From contig CM034594.1 of the NCBI GenBank assembly GCA_020091685.1, forward strand, positions 5,764,903-5,828,902: DNA of 64,000 nucleotides, read 5' to 3'. A program made the translations under genes and the position numbers. Shown piece by piece: positions 49,327 to 61,700 of the stretch; position 1 is the stretch's first letter, and the number at the start of each line of letters is the position of its first letter. The stretch is from Lutjanus erythropterus (Eukaryota > Chordata > Actinopteri > Lutjaniformes > Lutjanidae). Below the pieces are notes generated by a model. The model was not told where the DNA came from. It ran no database searches and saw only the letters and a list, made by a program, of their open reading frames with translations.

Positions 49327-49660
49327 GCTGTAGTTAGAAAAAAAATAACATCAACAACAACAATTTTAAAACAACAACAACAACATAACATTTTCAACTG
49401 AGTCAAAGCAGAAGCACAAAATGCCAGTAATTATTTACCCAAAACATGAATCAGTTAAAGTTTTTTAATGTGACTATAAATCTCATTGTCAGATTACATC
49501 ACAAATATCAGCAGTTTGCATCACTGAAACTGCTGATATTTCAGTTTTTCACAATTTCCTTTTTAATGCAATTCAAAATCAAGAAATTTCAAGCAGAGAT
49601 CTGCAGTTTGTGACAATCTGAGGAGGGTCTTACCTTAGCTGGTACCTGAGCAGGTGTCAC
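49327..49660 (-). other. zpld1: Non-coding leader exon and first intron of zpld1
   Basis: Minus strand: a donor (CTAAG|GTAAGA) lies at 49633-49634, downstream of the TATA box. The matching acceptor (T-rich tract, CTAAC branch-like motif, CTACAG|CACTCATC) is at 49328. Exon 1 would be about 49634-49657 and exon 2 would start at 49327, 35 bases before the ATG. Confidence 0.65.
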
Positions 49661-49682
49661 AAAGACACCTGTGCAATGTGGC

Positions 49683-49689
49683 TTTTATA
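49683..49689 (-). promoter_or_regulatory. zpld1: TATA box of zpld1
   Basis: Reads CTATAAAAGCC on the minus strand, about 50 bases upstream of the leader-exon donor, which places the transcription start near 49655-49660. Confidence 0.65.
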
Positions 49690-49764
49690 GTGTTTGACAG
49701 CCTCAAGACACCCAAAACCACAGAGGTGTGACTCTCAAGCCCTCCCTTCAACTAATTATAGACT

Positions 49765-49765
<1 letters not shown>

Positions 49766-49816
<51 letters not shown>
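49766..49816. repeat. (CA)n microsatellite upstream of zpld1
   Basis: About 25 CA units, beginning some 75 bases upstream of the zpld1 TATA box. Confidence 0.95.
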
Positions 49817-49819
<3 letters not shown>

Positions 49820-50129
49820 CCACGTTTCTCCACTGTGACAGCAGCAGCTCCTGGCAGGGTTTACTGTCAGATCTGAATGCAGCAGATTAATGTGTCAGTG
49901 GGATTCGACACAGGTCCCTCAGGTTAACTACAACTGCTGTTTCCAGTTTCCCTCCATCAGAAAAAATCATTGAAGAACAGAGCTGGGCGCTGAGGCAAAA
50001 GAGCTTTAAACTTCAGGATTTCAAGATTAAAATCAACGTGCAATCATGTGAAAAACTTTGACTGGGATCCTCCGTTACAAAATAACAGTAAATTTGATAT
50101 TCATCTACATTTTATTTTCTCTCTATACA

Positions 50130-50130
50130 T

Positions 50131-50170
<40 letters not shown>
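50130..50170. repeat. (CA)n(TA)n microsatellite
   Basis: About 13 CA units followed directly by about 7 TA units. Confidence 0.92.
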
Positions 50171-53085
50171 GCTTGAAAATATGTCCTTTATGAGGTAATA
50201 AATCTTTTAGTGATTCTGCTTTCCTCCTTTAATGAAATAAAATCAATATAACCAGTTGTGGTCTAAGGATGTGCAAAAAATTGGCATGAATTGTCTTGGC
50301 AATTAATTAATGTTCAACTGCCTATCAAATACAATGCAGAAGTCAGTAGCAGTCTTTCTATAAAATAAAATAATGAACCGCATAATATCATAGTAGACAT
50401 CGTCTCAGTCCAGTATGGTGTCAGGCATTTTTTTATAACAATATCATGATATTCAATATATTGTTGCAGCTGTTGAGTACATAAACAATTGACATAAACA
50501 ATAAGTGTAAGATGCAAGAATATTAGAAATAAGAGTACTGGTTGGTTGAAATGTGCAGTATAAATGAATAAAAGCAGTGTTGATGCTAGTGTAATCCAGA
50601 GGATTGTACTGTTGAAATATTCAATCAATCAAGCATCAAATTGTACATTAGGTACTTTCCACCGTGACCACAGAAGTTTACCAAAATCCTGCAGGTTCTT
50701 GTGAATGGTTCTTGCATAACATACAACAACATACAATTCTGATGACATTGTTTTAACAATTTAATTAATAACCCAGACTGTAGTGCATCACAAATAATTT
50801 ATATTTATTCAGAACCAAAATGATCAAAAACTGTCAAAAGAACATGCATTTTCCAAGAAAAATCACTGTGCAGAGATCAACTACACTGAGTGGATTCATG
50901 TGTTGTGAATGAAACACCTTGAATGCTTGAAAGGTGATCACGCTCGCCACAAGCTATGAAGCACTCAGCCAACCAGAACCAACCTTTATTAATTTCCCTT
51001 GCAAGTCAAACCTCTCCTCTATTGTCTCCATTTAGACTTGCATTGCCGGAGAGTCTCTAGGCCACGACTGTTACTGCTCAACTGAGAAGGGCCATTGTTC
51101 TCCAGAAATATGGAATGAAAAGGAACATCAGTGTTTTTGCCAGACTGCCCCATGGTGAGAGAGGACATTTGTTACACTATCCATCCACAGATGCGTCACT
51201 CTTTTACAATCTCTTCAGTCCTTGCCTGCGTCTGAGGATTTTACCTCCCAGGACACCTGTTTGGAAACAACTCACTGGCCATTCTTCTGCACTCTAATCT
51301 CTGTCTCCATTTCATTTTACTTTAATCCATCTAGCTGCAGGGTCAGAGTTAATGTCTGGATCAAGATGTCTGGAAAATGATGCTCAGCTCTAAACTGGTT
51401 GATGGAAATAACCTGTACATTATAATCACGTTAGCTGCTAATGACATGTAGTTTATGGCATGTTGAATATTTAAAAAAGAGAAGAGAAAAGAGAGAAGAT
51501 TTTAAAAAGGAAATTGTCACTCCCCAATGAAATGCATCTCCAGTGTTCTGGATTTTAATCAATAGATGGAAGGATTAAGTGTCCTGTTTTAAGGTGAAAA
51601 AACTATTCCTTCTGATACTAAAAATATGTTCTTTATCAGAGAGAATTAGACCCTTTAGAAGATCCTTATTGGGCTTTATTAGAGGGTATTTGGGGACACA
51701 TTTCAAGAGAACTCCACTGTAAACTAGAGTGTATTATTCTGTTTGACCCTGATCTGTTAGACTTTATTAGAGGATAATCTAGGACACATTACAACAGAAC
51801 AGAACTGTGATTCTGAACATTTTCTCTTTGCTGCCCCCCTTCTTGTAGGGAGCCAAGTCTACTTACAGACAAGTGACACATTTTGACATTAAACTTTCTG
51901 TCACAAAACATAATTTTGGCTGATAATTGCACAGTAACATCTGATTTAATGTGATGAAGAGGTGAAATAATCGTTTTGTATGTAAATATGTCATTTACCA
52001 GTTGTCGGGTGCCGGAAAAGCCTGAAAGTGGCGTTGACAATGTTTGAAAGGAGCATGAATTTGATTTTGGAGAAGATGTATGAATCCTGAAACTGTGATT
52101 TTAGTTGACATGTGCAAATCTGATTTTGTGGACCTCAGAACAGACAAAGTCTTGAGGATATCTGTAAATTAAAGGGTACTGTTTCTAACTGTTAGTTTTT
52201 CATTATACTTTATTAGAGGCTAAGTATGGTTTAATAAATGGTCTTACAAGGTCTAATGAAGCACGTATTATTTCCATTGTTTTTCTAACTTCATAAAAAG
52301 TATACCTTGTTATCTCTTCTTAGTGTACTGTAAATAAAATGTGAAAACTTTTTTCAACACCACTAAAACTATCTTGTTACGACACTTCAAACAGGGCTGG
52401 GTGTCATATGAGGGCAAGAGTATGTGGCCATCACTGATGTGAAAACAATCACAGAAATATGTAATGGCACAAAATAACCACAATACTGTTACATAATACA
52501 ACAGAACAGCACAGAAGCATACAGCATAGAAATAGCCATAAAGCAACCATTTTCATATAAGGAGGCTAAATTTAGAAAGCCCATATTGCCTGGATTGTCA
52601 TTACAGCGTGCTGCGATAATGACTAGTGTTCATCTTCACTGGTTCCTTTCACCAAGAGCGACAATGGTTTCTGACATTACACACACATTAGACAACAATG
52701 AAAACAAGTCCCGGGGCAGGACACGGATTTCGTTTTGGAAGAAAGAGGATACACTGGGAAGCTTGGGAGGAGATAGTACTGTACTCTGTGGGCATGTACA
52801 GTAAATCAGATCATTAGTGCAGCTAATGACCCCGCAGGGTGTGAATATCACATATCACACAGACAACTGACTGCAAAACTCAAATGCTGCACGAGATTTT
52901 TTGTCTATCCTGCCCACAAGAAAAAGTGCACACTGTTTATTGGATATTCCCTCTTGTGACATAATTAGGATGGTTTAATATTACTTTTTAATGTTTGATA
53001 CCAATACAGATATTGCAACATCGAGTATCTGCTGACACAGATTTCAATCCAATGCCGTCTCTCTCTCTCTCTTAAACAACTAAGC
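50171..53085. other. Interval without a recognisable gene
   Basis: No exon with matching splice sites and coding character was seen on either strand. Around 51650-51800 and 52200-52260 the phrase TTTATTAGAGG(A/G/C)TA recurs three or four times, which suggests a decayed repeat. Confidence 0.45.
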
Positions 53086-53087
53086 AG

Positions 53088-53180
53088 AGGTGAGAAGTAA
53101 CTAAGTACAAATACTTAGTTACTGTACTTAAGATTTTTTCAGCCATCTGTACTTTAGTATTTATTTAAGTCCTCTCTGAC
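53088..53180. repeat. Fragment of the ACTCAAGTA/TACTTAGTT repeat family
   Basis: AGAGGTGAGAAGTAACTAAG, then ACAAATACTTAGTTACTGTA and CTTTAGTATTTATTTAAGT, resembles the left end of the element at 16240. Confidence 0.5.
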
Positions 53181-53499
53181 TGATATATCTTTGTATATTA
53201 CAGTATTTAATTGACACTGATGCATAAATGTGCAAATGCAGCATTTAACTGTAGTATCTGGTAGGGGTGTCTAAATTAATCATTTTTTGGACAATTCTGC
53301 ATCGATGCAGTGACAGTACATAATCGATTATAAAGTAGAGACGGTCTATTTTGATTTTCCAGCTGTGGCTGAACAATAAAGTTCTAAAATTCAAAATAAC
53401 TTCCTGGCAGCAACCAGCGCCGCAGCAACATCATACTGAATTATGGGAGAATGGGGCAAGTGCAATATGGCGGAGGGAGGTGAAAATCAAGAGTAGCTA

Positions 53500-53815
53500 A
53501 GTGATTGAAAACGCATCTAGTATTTTAAAAGCAGACCTCTGGGCACATTTCAGATTTTATGAACTTGCTGGGAAGCACAAACTGGACAAGACACACGCTG
53601 TGGGTAAAAATCTGTCACACAAAAATCAAACACCTTGAAAATATCACTAACCTGAGAATCTACGTTAGCCGTTTTCACTCTGAGAAGCTAACACCTGGGA
53701 CCGTTAAGAAAACAGCAGACCCAGCCCAGCCAAGAATTGTTGAGACACTGTCAACTTTGCCGCCAAGCAGTGAGAAAGGAAAGATACTCACACAGTCTTT
53801 CCCTGTCGATTAACA
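53500..53815 (+). pseudogene. Decayed BED zinc-finger fragment of a hAT-family (ZBED-like) transposase
   Basis: One frame gives A-D-L-W-A-H-F-R-F-Y-E-L-A-G-K. After a frameshift near 53607 a second frame gives C-H-T-K-I-K-H-L-E-N-I-T-N-L-R and then S-R-F-H-S-E-K-L. This matches the BED finger pattern (aromatic W-x-x-F start, C-x-x-C, N-x-x-N-L, H-x-x-x-H). The first zinc cysteine appears to be Gly. No catalytic core follows. The remnant cannot be functional as read. Confidence 0.6.
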
Positions 53816-55219
53816 CAATTTAATTTAGACTAGTCTATCAGTAAGAAAATACTCAGATACTCAGGTTAAAATTAAACACAGCTTACTAATTGATAATGTT
53901 TAACACTTCCTGGAACAAAAAAAACTGTCTGTATTAACCAAGAAAACATGACAACAAGTTCGTTCGAGATGAACTGCGCCTCGCCTGGAGAGTAGACGAG
54001 ATTAGGAGGCCGCAGCAGGAGGTGGAGACAAAAAGCTGCAGTCAAGTCGCACAGTTTTCCACAGATTTAGGAGAGAGTAGAGGAAGAGACACGAACATCC
54101 TGTTAGATCACCTGTAGGTTACCTGTAGTCTGCAGATCATGCTCATAGCTGAAGAAATAAATTGAACAACATCAGTTTCAGTCTCCTCCTTCTTTACAAC
54201 ATTCAGTTATGGCCTGGTTATTCTGAGTACTCACATGTAATTATAATTTATTTGCCATTTCCCCCCTTTTAATACACTTCTCCTTTTGGACTTTGGTCCA
54301 TGTCAGTGTCTGTCTTTCTGTGGGTGTTTCTGGTCCTCTTGTGGACTGTTTGCAGAAGGATTGGTCCTAATCATATCAACACTAAAAGAAATAATAAAAT
54401 TAGTATTTTGAGTCATTTGACAGAGTGTGTAGATAAACTGAAAGCTTGTTAAATGGAAGAATGGAAAGGAACATCTTCAATAAGAATTATAACAACGATG
54501 ATGATGATGCTGGTGATGAAGGAGGACTCCTGAAATCCAATTAAAAAGACAATAGGGCTCAGAGTAAAAGAAATAAATAAAAAAGCTAAAACAGAAACAA
54601 AATAAGACAAGTAGTGTCACATAGCCAGGGCCACGTTCAGCCCCGACAAAACAGAGACGGACGTCTGTCCACAGAGCTACAGGGAGGTCTGACTCCACAC
54701 AGACACATCCTGCTGTGTATGACAGCAACACATCTGCCTACTTTGCTCCTGCGTCCTGCCCCGACCTCCTGCTGGGTCAAAACAACCACCCCTCTAATTT
54801 GACTGCTGGTGAAACACAAAGTCTGAGGCCTTTGTCAGATTAAATACATTCGATAAGAAAACTGTCGCGCTGTTCAGCTTTTAGGAGCTCAGATCTTCTG
54901 GCTTGTCAGACGAGTTGTGTCATGTCTTTGCGGATCGACGATCAGCATCGTTCCCAGACTCAAGGAGTAATAGATTACATGTAACAGGTAGCTGTATTCC
55001 ATTACATTTACAGATAAAAAAAAAGGTGTAATCAGATTACAGATACATTTAGTAGAAAATGGGGAAAGGACAACATACTACCATGCTCAGTGCACACACA
55101 TTCATTATGATTAAGAAATGTTTCACTGGGTGGAAATTTCATGTTTTTTTGTCTTTAAATCAATCAATCAATCAATCAATCGATTGTAAATGAAGGAACA
55201 GCTGGACAAACTAATACAC

Positions 55220-55475
55220 TTAGAGCTGCAGTGATTAATCTATAATTAGTAGACAATAGTTTTGAGTCATTTTTTAAGAAGAAGCTCCAAATTCTCTGAT
55301 TTCAGCTTCTTAAATGTGAATATTTTCTGTACGTCTCTCTTGCAGTAAAATGAATACTTTGGGTTGTGGACAAAACAAGACGTTCAGTGTTGATTGACAT
55401 TTTTCTCTTTTTTCTGACATTTCTTGGACCAAACAACTAATCGGTCAATTTAGAAAATAATTGTTAACTGTTAGT
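55220..55475. repeat. Dispersed ATTAATC-type repeat copy
   Basis: GCAGTGATTAATCTATAATT, TTCAGCTTCTTAAATGTGAA, GGACAAAACAAGACGTTCAG and GGACCAAACAACTAATCGGT, in the same order as at 40664-41000. An (AATC)n tract lies just upstream (55160-55184). Confidence 0.65.
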
Positions 55476-56327
55476 GAATCAGAATCATCTGATGTAAACT
55501 GCCAGGCTCGTGCTCGCTGTCTGCAATCTGCATAATGGAAGAAGTGAGATCCTTTTAATCTCTCTGATTCACAAACACAAAAGAAGCTTTTGTGTCAAAT
55601 TACTGATTTTGTTTAGTGCATAACGATGTAACAAGCAGGATACAGTGCTGCCAACTCTTCAGTAAGGAAAGCAGCTATTGGCTGTCCTAAAAGTCACCAG
55701 AAATCACTAAATGACTAATTTGCATAATTGGCAATTTGCATGTAATTGTAATGGACACTGTAAGAGAGGGGAATAACATCATGGGAGAGACAAAAAGTAA
55801 GTAAAAAAAACACCCTAAATATGTTTAGAACTACAAATGAACTTTCTTCTGTTGATTCTTGGTTTGTATTTTTTAATTTCGTCATTGAAATAAGACATCG
55901 CTTCTCAAAATAACATCATGGCTTAAATGCTTAAATCTAGACCCACATTACATAAATCAAGTTTGTCCTGTTTTGTTAAATGTTAGAACATCAAATTTAA
56001 TAAAAAAGATTGTTATGTGGGGTGGAACTGCTAGCTCTACGTCCAGCCCTCCTCTATCCGGGCTTGGGACCGGCAAAGTGACCCAGAAGAGACACTTTGG
56101 CAGAGTTACTGTTTGTTTAGTTTTATTAAGTTTGGTCTACAACAAGTCACAGTAAAACATGAAGATGTCAGACATGTTTATGACAATGAATGTATGTTTC
56201 TGATGGTGTGGGGGAACCAGAGCACCTGGAGAAAACCCACGTAAACACTAGGACTAGTGCTTTTTTTTTTTTTTTTTTTGGCCAATTTGTGGTTGGCCAA
56301 TTATTCTGGAGCCAGGCCTTGGAAGAA

Positions 56328-58182
56328 TCACCACAACCACCTCCTCTTCTTCTTTTGTTTTTTATGGAGCTGGTTCTCGAGGTCGTCCGTCTGGGACGCC
56401 TCTGACTGCTCACCATCCTGCTTGTTTTCTTGGGGAGTCTGCTTGGGGTCCTCTGTGGCCTGAGGGATGGATGACTTGTCCTCTGGCAGCTCTGGACTGT
56501 CCAACTTCTCCTTGGTCTTCTTCAGAGCTGAGATCTGATGATTTTGGTCATCAAGCTGGGCCATGAATGAAGCCTTTGACTTTTCCATTTCCGCTAGCAG
56601 GAAGGATTTCTCCTGCCGCCACTGGAGGCGGTCGGTCAGTGCCTAATCGTTGGCCCTGTTGAGATCAGCCGTGAGTTTGTTGTTTGTCTGTTTGTTTTTG
56701 TCAACTTGATCCAAATAGGAGGCTGTTACTTTCTCAATCTGCTCCTGCAGCGAGGAGATTGGAGACGGTCGCTCTTTGCTTTATCTTTGACTTTCTTGAG
56801 ATCAGCCACAAGAGCCTTTTTTTGTTTATTTACGTCAGGCTGCGCTGCATATGAGGCTTTTAACTCCTCTACCTCTTGCTTCAGGAGGGTCTTTTCCTGC
56901 CGCCATTGGAGGCAGTCAGTCAGCACCTGATCTTCAGCTTTCTTTAGAGCAACCACAAGCTTGTTGTTCTTCTGTTTGCTGTCATCAAACAAACCCATGA
57001 ACGAGTCTCTCGATTTCTCCATCTCCTCCAACAGCGAGATTTTCTCCCGCTGCCACTGGAGATGGTAGCTCTCGAGCTGATCTGTGGCCTTCTTCACAGC
57101 ATCTACAAGGTTTTTCTTCTCTTCTTTGTGTGTGCTAAGCTGAACCAGATATGATGCTTTTGATTTCCTGATCTCCCCCTGCAGTGAGTTTTTTTCCTGC
57201 CTCCATTTGAGACGTTCAGTCGTAGCCTTATCTTCAGCCTTCTTAAGCTCAGCCACAAGTTTTCTGTTGCGTTTCTTTCCATCAGGCTGTGCCTCGTACG
57301 CCTCCAGCAGCGAAGACTTTTCCTGCTGCCATTGGAGACGGTCACTCTCTACCTGATCTTCAGCCTTCCTGAGTGCAGCCATGAGTTTGATGTTCTCCTG
57401 TCTCTCGTGGTCAAGCAGTTCCATATCTGAGACTGTTGATTTCAGCCGTTCCAAGATGGTCCGTTTTTCCTCATTCCACTGTCTTCGTTCGCTCAGCAAC
57501 TGATCCTCAGCCCTCGTCACAGCAGCCACAAGAGCGTCGTTCTCCTGTTTCTGCTCACGAAGCTGGGCACAAAATGATTTCCTGTCGTTCTTCATCTCCT
57601 CCAGCAGCAAGGTTTTCTCCTGCTGCCACTGGAAATGGTTGCTCTCCTTCTGCCATGAGCTTTTTATTCTCATTTTTCTGTTCCTCAATCTGAGCCAGAC
57701 AGGCAGCTTCGATGGATGCAATCTTCTCCTGGAAGTTGTGGAGCGCAGCTTCCGTCACAGATTTTGCCTGTGTCAGAGCAGCTATGATCTTGTCCATGCT
57801 AGCTCTGTGTTCATCCAGCTCGGCGCGATGGGAGGCCTTGCATTTTTCCAGTCTTGTCTTAGCCATCTCTTTCTGTTTAAGGAGCTCTTTCTCCAAGTTG
57901 CTCAGTTTCTCCTGCATCTTTTTAGCTTCAGTGTTTTCCTGTAGCTCATTGAGAAAATGAGCCAGTGAGTCCACTTGGATTTCTAAGTGGACTCGCCCTG
58001 CAGATCTACTTTCAGTGAGTGTGGCCCCACTGTCCTTCAGCTCACATCTCACCTGTGCTTCCATCAAACTAAGGTTGAAATTATGTGAAGTTTCCATTTT
58101 GCTTGAGTCGCTTTCCATGTGTTCTATGTCTTTGTTCTGCTGGATGTTAGTGTCTCTCCTCTGTCCTCTGTCTTTTACTGTA
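56328..58182 (-). pseudogene. Coiled-coil repeat protein frame with two frameshifts and a nonsense codon
   Basis: I do not recognise the gene; it would probably be labelled golgin-like by similarity of composition. The minus-strand frame opens after an acceptor (GTTACAG at 58183) and runs about 600 codons. After a non-repetitive head come about eight copies of a 40-43-residue unit, L-V-A-x-L-K-K-A-E-D-Q followed by D-R-L-Q-W-x-Q-E-K-x-S-L-L-E-E-M. These are heptad-rich coiled-coil repeats. Frame breaks occur near 57650 and near 56757, each where part of a repeat unit is missing. A TAG at 56643-56645 replaces the expected CAG (Gln). The tail past the last repeat is acidic and Pro/Gln-rich and ends at 56328. 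Between breaks the coding character is well kept, so the decay is recent, or the breaks are assembly errors in repeats. Confidence 0.7.
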
Positions 58183-58292
58183 CTGTAACACACAATTTAA
58201 ATCAAAACATTTTCACATTTTCTTACCATCAGAATTACTTTAAGTTCAAGTAAGTTTAATCTTGATTTGTTAAAACAAAAGTCACACCTCAG

Positions 58293-58632
58293 TGAGATGG
58301 CAGCAAAGTTCAGCACACAGCAACAAAACAGTGATCTCAAGGAGACAGATTCATTGGCACAAAAAGACACTGATGTGTGTGTCCAGGAGGACCTGAAGGC
58401 CTCTGAGGCGAACAACATCATCCAACAAGAAACAAGAAACTCATTCAAAATTCAGGACCCTGATTTATTTATACAAAAAGAAAATATATGTCCTCAAGCG
58501 GAGCTCAAGACCACTGTAGGGGACAACATCCAAACTGAGTCTTCAAACAGTCTGGCTTTGTTAGGATTAATTCTTGAAGCTTGGAAAAGGGAGGAGAGGG
58601 TCTTGCTAAAGCAGAAAACAACTTCTGAAGAG
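58293..58632 (+). CDS. Orphan exon-like frame opposite the coiled-coil gene
   Basis: The plus-strand frame is open from an acceptor-like CACACCTCAG (58283-58292) to a donor GAG|GTGCAA at 58632. It contains an ATG in good context (58297, GAG-ATG-G). The product is Gln-, Glu- and Lys-rich (for example T-Q-Q-Q-N-S-D-L-K-E and W-K-R-E-E-R-V-L-L-K-Q-K), similar in style to the head of the minus-strand coiled-coil protein. No partner exon was found on the plus strand. It may be an inverted duplicate of the neighbour's N-terminal exon or an exon of a separate gene. Confidence 0.4.
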
Positions 58633-58709
58633 GTGCAAAGAGTACAACTTGCATTATTTATTTATTTATTTTACAATTTCATGTTAAGATTTTTATGCTA
58701 TTGATTTCT

Positions 58710-61700
58710 GAAGCACTTTCTAAATAATATGAAAGGGAGTTTGCTGTATTCATTGATGAAAAAGTAGCCATGTGCACTAATATAAAAAACTGAGGCTGCA
58801 ATGCATCGTGAAATCGAATCAAATTGAATCATTGACAGGAAAATTGTAATCAAATTGTGAGACCAGTGAAGATGCAAAGCCCCAAAATTCATAGAGGTTG
58901 ACGTTTTACATTTTGGACAGTCAAAAATCCCTGTATTTGCAGAAACAGGGGTATTAATGACCAACTCGATGTGACAGAAGAGTTGCTGAGTCTGTGGCCA
59001 CTGCTCAGCTAACTAAAAATGACAGAAACTGCTGTTTAATTTTTTTTAACTGTGACAAAATATGTTAGTAATGGAAAAAAGAAGCATATTTTAGGAAATA
59101 TTGGACTTTCTTGTAGTACTTGAATGGTGAAGTGACCTTATATGCGATGACAGTACCTGCGGCATGAACAGTTTCACCTAAATCATATGATAAACTAGAG
59201 CAGTTCTTAATTCTGGCCACTAGATGGGGTTCTTATTTCAGTTTTAGGGCAACCTTCTTACTGATAAGTGTGTAATGAAACTGTAGGGTATCAACATGAA
59301 TCTGACTGTTCTCTCAGAGTAACTGCCCAATAACTCTCAGTTTCATTTCTCTGCTGAATGAGAAATATGAATGTACTGTTGCTCTATTCTGGGCAAAAAT
59401 TGATAAGATCACTGCAGCTTGTTTGGTTGAAGATGCTTCTGAAAATGCAAACTCAAACTTGGTGAAAGCAGGTGGAGCATTGTGGACTAACAAAATAAAC
59501 CCAACTCTCAGTTGGCATTAGGGTGTAGCAGGAAAATTATAGGCTGATACTGTTGTTCCTCACAGTTGCTTCTCATGTTCTGTCATGTACTAACCGGTTA
59601 CCTGTCCTTGAACACACATCTGTCCCTTCGGATTAACAATTTCTGATAATACAAGTACATTCTGACCCTCCTGATAAACACTTAAGATTCATTCTTTCCC
59701 AACCAGATTCATCTTCTCCCAACCTCTGTTTCCATACCCTATGAAAGACAATGTGTACTCTTTACTGATTATCAGTTCCTTTACACTCTGTGTGACTGTG
59801 TGTAATTTTAGTAGAACTTTGCAAAGGATCAGTACAAAGACAAACTCAGTCATTGTGCCTGTCTTCATTTTCAGATTTTCTACCACAAAGGTGAGTAGAT
59901 AATGACTGAATTTTCATTTTTGGGTGAACTATCCCTTTAACACTGATCTAGGGAGAGTTTAGCAAATCGAGGGTTCCCTTCTGAACATGAGCAGGAGGAC
60001 AGGCTCGCTGCAGCAGAGGAAGGTCAGTTGTAGTGAGTTTCTATGGTTACAGTGACGCTCTCACTTTGAAACTTCCTGTGGGTTGGATCTTCACAAAGTG
60101 TGAGTGAGCTTGTCTCTCTCGTTCTGTCTGGTTCTCCACACTGAGACGTTCTTAAAGAGAATATGTAAACAGTTTGAGCTCCTCTCTCGCTCACTCTCCT
60201 GATCTCTGGCTCAGTGTGTTCATATACGGAGTCATAGAAGTCACATATAAACATAAATCTGTAAAACAATAAGAAATAAGAGCTTGTAAAGAGCTTCTAA
60301 ATACTTAAATGGGTTGAACTAAAAGTGTATTTGTCCAAAAGCTGGATGATAAATACACAGATTAAACTTCCACTGAATGTCTATATTGGTATCAACACAT
60401 ATTGGCCAAAGCTTTTCATTAGATTTTTTGGGGAAATGTTCTATGTAAGGTAAAATATATTTCTGAAGTTTTATGATGAAGTTTACTAGAAGAGTCAGAA
60501 CTGCTCTTTGTTTTTGCTGTCAGTTTGATTTTGTTCAGTCAGAACTTTTGAACATCAAGTCATTGATCTTTGCTCTCTACATTTTGGCCCTTATTTCCCT
60601 CAGCTGTCCGTAAACTGCAGGTTATACTGTATTCAGGGATGCACATTGTGGATTTTTTTTTTAGCCAATGCGATAATTACCTGCTTCACATGGGTGATAC
60701 CAATAAGATAACTGATGATTTCACATGTTTACATTTTTAAAAGAAGTTCATCTAACCTGTATTTTTCACTTTAATTTTAAAACTAAAATTTAATAGTCCA
60801 CAGCTCTGATCAAACCACATCTGCTCACTACAATTGCTTCATAAATGTTATTAATTCACATTATATAGTAATTATTTTTTGTGTCACGATGTTTAATAAC
60901 ACTGCGTAGCTATTCATCATGCATCATAAGACACATTTTTATATAAATCCACTAATATCCCTACATGAGACTTAAAAATGCCTGTAGTTACAAACATTGT
61001 TTCATGAGTAGTTTGGTGTCCTCTGCTGGCCAAAAGTAGACTGAGCTCAAACGCCTTGTTGTTGTCTGTGTCTAATAGACTAGTGATTCACCAGCGTCGA
61101 GGAGTGCAAGCCAAGAGACACAACCTCCTCGCTTCCTCCAGAATGAACAGACAGAACAGTGACAGCCATTGTGTATTTGGCTCTCAGATAAACTCCAACA
61201 TCCATCCCACTAAAGAAAAGAAGATCCAAAAATAAAGTCATTAGCTCACTGACTCAGTGACTTCTTGCAGTTTACTCTAACAATTTCTCTGCCTTGATCT
61301 TGAAGCCATATCATGATACCCCAGTTAAAAAATGTTGTACTGGACTGTGACAACATTTTATGGTTATAGTTATTTTATTTTATAATTTTTATCTTTATTT
61401 AAGGACTACCAGTGACTCTGCATTGTTGTTGTCTTGTAGTTTACATATATAATTCAAGCTTTTATTGCCAAAGACAAATTATATTTGCATCCTTAGGTCA
61501 TGGCTGGCTACTTTCGTTTATTTTTTGTTAAGGAAGGAAACCAGAAGCACTTTAACTTAAATGGGAAAACGAATATTATTTTTTATAGATTTTATAAAAT
61601 TATCTGCGTATTCTACATTAACAACAAAAATGATTAAGATTTATTCAATTAAATGACTAACTAAAAAAAAATTACAGACATGTATGCATTTGTAATGAGT

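Noticed and set aside
51115-51297. 60-codon plus-strand frame with basic composition
   Set aside because: No domain, no splice signals and no continuation into a neighbouring exon. It looks like chance or repeat sequence.
56706-57960. Several plus-strand frames opposite the coiled-coil gene
   Set aside because: They are antisense shadows of the repeat-built coiled-coil frame.
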